Assembly: GCA_017645305.1 (NCBI GenBank)
Contig: JAGCPD010000032.1
Location: forward strand, 1-64,000
Direction: 5' to 3'
Origin: Bacteroidaceae bacterium
GTDB taxonomy: Bacteria > Bacteroidota > Bacteroidia > Bacteroidales > Bacteroidaceae
Length of the DNA: 64,000 bases
Positions 60,577-64,000 of this stretch are shown piece after piece (the first letter of the stretch is position 1; each line of letters begins with the position of its first letter). A program made the translations under genes and the position numbers. The notes under the pieces were generated by a model that was not told the origin of the DNA, did not search any database, and saw nothing but the letters and a program-made list of their open reading frames with translations.

Positions 60577-63500
60577 TTATTTCCTGTCAGGATGTCCCCA
60601 AGGCAGTGTGGTCGGGTTATTATTAGGATCTGCTATATGGAAATAGACGTTGATTTCTGATGGCAGTCCCTCGTCGTATGTCCGAATCCATTCATCATCG
60701 GTTCCTTCCACCCGGGTTTCTTTCCAATGCACATAAGAGCCAATGTATTCACCGTTAACACAAGTGGCTGCATCACCCCACCAATAGGTCGAGGAATAAC
60801 TTCCCGACTGCCGCGGACCGCCCTGCGTGCATGGTGCCCCGATGATGGAGAAACTTAAGTATTCATTATAACCTTCCCACGTAAAGGAACCATAGATGAA
60901 ACCATCAATCTTCTGGAAATGCGCAGACGTACTACCCAAGGACATCCCATTCCAACCAGGAATGTCCGGGACTGAGGTGAAGGCAGGAGTGGCGCTTGGT
61001 TCTGTACCACGGCCATAAACGCCATACACTATTGGCGGGAAGTTGCGACTTGTTACTTCTTTGTCTGAGAAGAACTCGTCATACAATGTACCACCCCATC
61101 GCACACAGGCACTAATGCCATCGTACTGAATGAGTCGTACTACGGGACCCTGGATGACGTGAATACGTTGGCTATCCGTTTCTTTGCCGTCGCTGACACT
61201 CAGCGTAATCCAACAGTCACGTGACACACTGGTATTGTTTGCACCTGCACTGATGACACAGGCATACCCGTCTTCTGTTTCTGTGATAGAGGCCCTACAC
61301 CATTTGTCTTTTTCTTTATTATCGAAGTCAATATTTACAACAGACATGTTTGTTTGTACGTCCACCTCCTGGATGTCGCCTTCTGGTTTCAGCTCAACTT
61401 CAGTCTCTCCAACTTCTATGAACGGGTGGAGGCGTTTCTTGTAATCCTGAATGACAATGACGGTCTTCTTGTACGTTTTGCTGCCATCAGTCAAAGTGAG
61501 GGTTATCATTGCCTGACGTGGCTTGCTGCCATAGTTGTCATTAGCACCCACACCAAATATATGAGTGGCCGTAGAATTGGGATCATGCCATTGAACAGGA
61601 TAGACATCCGCCCATGCCTTGTTGATTGTGGCTTCCACCTCGGGCAGCGAGGTAGTTATGTGCAGAAGATATCCTGCATCCACTGCAGGAAGGTGTATCG
61701 TATCCTCCTCCTCCACTTCAAAGAGTGCCTTCTGTACCACATTCAGTTTAGTGGAGAAAATGCCGTTTCCCTCGCGATTGAAGGCCGAAAGCACAACCGT
61801 TGCACTGCGACTCTGCCCCGCATCGGCAGCGGAGGCGCGCACAACAAGGGCTGCGTCCTCTAACTCTGCGTGCAGCCAGCCGGACTTGTCGGTATTATCC
61901 GTAATGTTAACAGTAAGTCCTGTAAGGCTTGTCATTACATTCAGCACCTCGGTACCGCCTTTTTCTGTGAACTCCAATTCATTCTTTGAGAGCGAGATGC
62001 CATTACTGTACTGCCTGATGTAGATGGTGTCCGCCAGCGATTCCGTGTTGTTAATCTTTTGATAAACCACCAACTTGCCCTCGCGGTACTTATTGGTATC
62101 GTTGGGATCGGTTCTTATTTCCACAACACTGTACAGCCCGGACACCGTCGGATGAATCCAGTCTTCTGTAATGGAGCAGTAAAGCGGTCCTCCCATGCCG
62201 TCCTCAATCGTTATGATTTCTGTGCCGCCTTCAGCCTCGAAGGTGACAACTGACGGGACGGCTCTTATTTGCAGTGCATCGATGCTAACTTTTTTCTCCT
62301 CACCATAGATGGGCACGTCAAAAGCTCTGAACAGGCGGGTGATAGGGCGCACTGTGTAAGTGCCAGGTTCAACATTTGTGAACGACACTTCCACTTCGTT
62401 GAAGGTATTGAGCAGATAAATCTCGTTACGTTCCTTATAGTCCACCAGTTTACCTTCCTTGTCGTAAAGCCCGAAGCCTATGCTTTGAGGTGCGAACACC
62501 TCGCCGTTCAGATTCAACTTGGCGTTGATGGTACGCTGATTGTCACCCGTCACCTCGCATGTAACGTTGCTGAACTCCGGGAATGCGCCAAACTCCATCG
62601 TACCCATAGACTTGTTGAACGTGTACTTACGCTCCTTGGAGTTTGTCCAGAATATTTCCCCTTTGAACTTCATCTCGTTATCGTAGCAGAACGGATAGAA
62701 GGTGAGTTTCGTATTCTTGAAGCTCTCGTAGATGCCTTTTCCTTTAATGGCATTAAGGACATCCATCGACAGCGATGCCGTGAGTTTCGGTCCGATATAA
62801 ATAGTATTGCCAAGATTGAATAAAATTATCTTGCTTAAATAATCCTCTGTGCTAATATCAAAAGGCAGTTTCATGCCCATTTGTACCATACCGTTGAGTT
62901 CGGCAGTGACGGAAGCTGACGGACTTATCCAGTCATTAAGATCGCGTGCCAGAAGGTCTGCATCGAAATATGGGGGCTCGCTGGAAATCAGGAACCACTG
63001 CTGGAACAGTTTTGAAGAAACACCTACGTTCAGGCCGATATTGAAATGAGCATCGCCACGGAAAAAGGGTTTAGGCGTAGCATCCAGATACATGATGGGA
63101 AAATTAGCTGGTAAGTGTATGCGCGACAACGTTGTCAGCGCCTTGGCCACTACACCCTTCTCCAAGATGTTATCCTTCTCGCCGATAGTACCGTCAATAC
63201 TCGCCCTCATTCCGAATTCTACTCGTTCCTCAAGTTTCATCTTCAGGAAGAACTTGATGGGCGAGATGTTATATACCACCTGTGCTTTCATACCAAAGCC
63301 ACCATGCAGATTAAGCAGGATTTTCCAATCCTTTCCCAGTTCCCAAGAATCTTCCCTGTCTATATTGAACTGGAAGAGATCGGCATTCCAGTTGCCCTCG
63401 GCCCGCCGAGGCTTTATGCCCTCTGTTTGCTGTGGATTAAAGCCAGCAAGACGACGACGGACTTCGGCACCTTTCTCATCAGTAATAACCTCCTCCAAAC

Positions 63501-64000
63501 TGATGAACTGCTCGAAGACCTCGCCCAGATTGGAAATCTTGTTACATAATACATAGATGTTGCCATCAAGTTCATAGGTCATAAACGCTTTGCCGACAAA
63601 CGGTACACCGGTTCCTGGTACTTTCGGGCAGACCAACACCTGTCCTTCCTGAGGTAGCAGCGACTCAGGTGTGTCACCACGCAGTATGAGCAACGAGCCG
63701 TCTGCACTGACAATATAGCTGGACAAACCATCGTTGTCCATCATGCGGGCATTGGGATTGAACTTTATCTCCGGCTGCACAAAGCTTACGCTGTCAATGG
63801 CAGAGAGCATGATGAGATAGGTGCTGTCTGCCGTTACAATCTCCTGGGTAACGAAAACATCATACTCCACACCGGCGGTGTCTGTCTTGGAATAGGACAT
63901 CTTCAGCACCTCGTCATAGAAAAAGCCGTCAAAGTGTCCGTCGTTCTGGTAGATATAGAAAGCTGCGTTCTCTTCCTGCGCCAAAACACCTGTTCCCGTG
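60577..64000 (-). CDS. Large surface protein with BACON-like repeats (5' end beyond window)
   Basis: At least 1140 residues; the frame runs off the right edge, entering through the end of a signal peptide (TGVLAQEEN). The N-terminal domain (FYIYQNDGHFDGFFYDE, LSAIDSVSFVQPE) matches that of the DGR target at 36.5-38.7 kb. A long beta-rich middle is followed by at least three Ig-like BACON-type repeats (VTFEAEGGTEIITIEDG; LEFTEKGGTEVLNVMTS; VELKPEGDIQEVDVQTN), each starting with an 'F/L.xxGG.' strand. The C-terminal region (VRWGGTLYDEFF ... INVYFHIADPN) is unique and not the lectin-like variable domain. BACON domains are thought to bind mucin or carbohydrate. Function not known. Confidence 0.75.
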   Translation of the reverse strand, partial: TGTGVLAQEENAAFYIYQNDGHFDGFFYDEVLKMSYSKTDTAGVEYDVFVTQEIVTADSTYLIMLSAIDSVSFVQPEIKFNPNARMMDNDGLSSYIVSADGSLLILRGDTPESLLPQEGQVLVCPKVPGTGVPFVGKAFMTYELDGNIYVLCNKISNLGEVFEQFISLEEVITDEKGAEVRRRLAGFNPQQTEGIKPRRAEGNWNADLFQFNIDREDSWELGKDWKILLNLHGGFGMKAQVVYNISPIKFFLKMKLEERVEFGMRASIDGTIGEKDNILEKGVVAKALTTLSRIHLPANFPIMYLDATPKPFFRGDAHFNIGLNVGVSSKLFQQWFLISSEPPYFDADLLARDLNDWISPSASVTAELNGMVQMGMKLPFDISTEDYLSKIILFNLGNTIYIGPKLTASLSMDVLNAIKGKGIYESFKNTKLTFYPFCYDNEMKFKGEIFWTNSKERKYTFNKSMGTMEFGAFPEFSNVTCEVTGDNQRTINAKLNLNGEVFAPQSIGFGLYDKEGKLVDYKERNEIYLLNTFNEVEVSFTNVEPGTYTVRPITRLFRAFDVPIYGEEKKVSIDALQIRAVPSVVTFEAEGGTEIITIEDGMGGPLYCSITEDWIHPTVSGLYSVVEIRTDPNDTNKYREGKLVVYQKINNTESLADTIYIRQYSNGISLSKNELEFTEKGGTEVLNVMTSLTGLTVNITDNTDKSGWLHAELEDAALVVRASAADAGQSRSATVVLSAFNREGNGIFSTKLNVVQKALFEVEEEDTIHLPAVDAGYLLHITTSLPEVEATINKAWADVYPVQWHDPNSTATHIFGVGANDNYGSKPRQAMITLTLTDGSKTYKKTVIVIQDYKKRLHPFIEVGETEVELKPEGDIQEVDVQTNMSVVNIDFDNKEKDKWCRASITETEDGYACVISAGANNTSVSRDCWITLSVSDGKETDSQRIHVIQGPVVRLIQYDGISACVRWGGTLYDEFFSDKEVTSRNFPPIVYGVYGRGTEPSATPAFTSVPDIPGWNGMSLGSTSAHFQKIDGFIYGSFTWEGYNEYLSFSIIGAPCTQGGPRQSGSYSSTYWWGDAATCVNGEYIGSYVHWKETRVEGTDDEWIRTYDEGLPSEINVYFHIADPNNNPTTLPWGHPDRK

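Overview
The window reads as a chromosomal segment of a Bacteroidales bacterium, most likely a Prevotella or close relative. The evidence is the Bacteroidota promoter core (TTTG, about 20 nt, then TAnnTTTG) in front of many genes, lipoprotein and secreted-protein signal peptides of that phylum, the C-terminal 'KGIYI..GKK' tail shared by several secreted proteins, an M13 peptidase, a BspA-type leucine-rich lipoprotein, DUF1573, DUF4348 and DUF4832 proteins, and a split histidine pathway. No plasmid or phage backbone is seen. Most genes are housekeeping; the accessory content is concentrated at 1-12.5 kb, 28-31 kb, 35-40 kb and the right edge.

Left end (0.1-11 kb, minus strand): a tightly packed operon encodes a Cache-SpoIIE phosphatase-HATPase sensor, a STAS anti-sigma antagonist, a two-module non-ribosomal peptide synthetase ending in a reductase domain (C-A-T-C-A-T-R), and a short TonB-plug outer membrane protein. 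I read it as a signal-gated pathway for a reductively released dipeptide (aldehyde, alcohol or pyrazinone). Next to it (11.2-12.15 kb) lies a perfect 129-bp inverted repeat around a 674-bp non-coding segment. Part of that segment recurs at 30.16-30.73 kb with different but still complementary hairpin arms.

12.4-28 kb: a large secreted protein of unknown family, a tRNA-Ser(UGA), and a chain of overlapping minus-strand genes metA > U32 peptidase-like > zinc-ribbon membrane protein > GH76 mannanase-like enzyme, then pepO and an ABC-F ATPase. 28-35 kb: BspA-like lipoprotein, Fic protein beside decayed fragments, DUF4832 protein, DUF1573 protein, ruvC and a tandem ABC ATPase.

35.3-39.2 kb: a diversity-generating retroelement (DGR) consisting of a reverse transcriptase, a surface protein whose C-terminal lectin-fold domain carries NNC-rich variable codons, and an upstream partner gene. 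I found no template repeat in the window. 39.2-40.2 kb is non-coding and rich in tandem repeats and triplicated promoter cassettes that drive hisHAF-hisIE.

40-60 kb: hisHAF-hisIE, ftsE-like, aspartate kinase, lysA, a GT2 glycosyltransferase, DedA, an outer membrane protein; then a beta-lactamase-fold hydrolase, murB, a DUF4348 lipoprotein, pheS, GNAT, GT2, recR, and hisB-hisC-hisD-hisG on the minus strand. Together the two his clusters cover all the steps from ATP phosphoribosyl transfer to histidine. The window ends inside a large surface protein with BACON-like repeats whose N-terminal domain resembles that of the DGR target.

A recurring theme is a set of short AT-rich micro-repeats found both between genes and, in frame, inside coding sequences.
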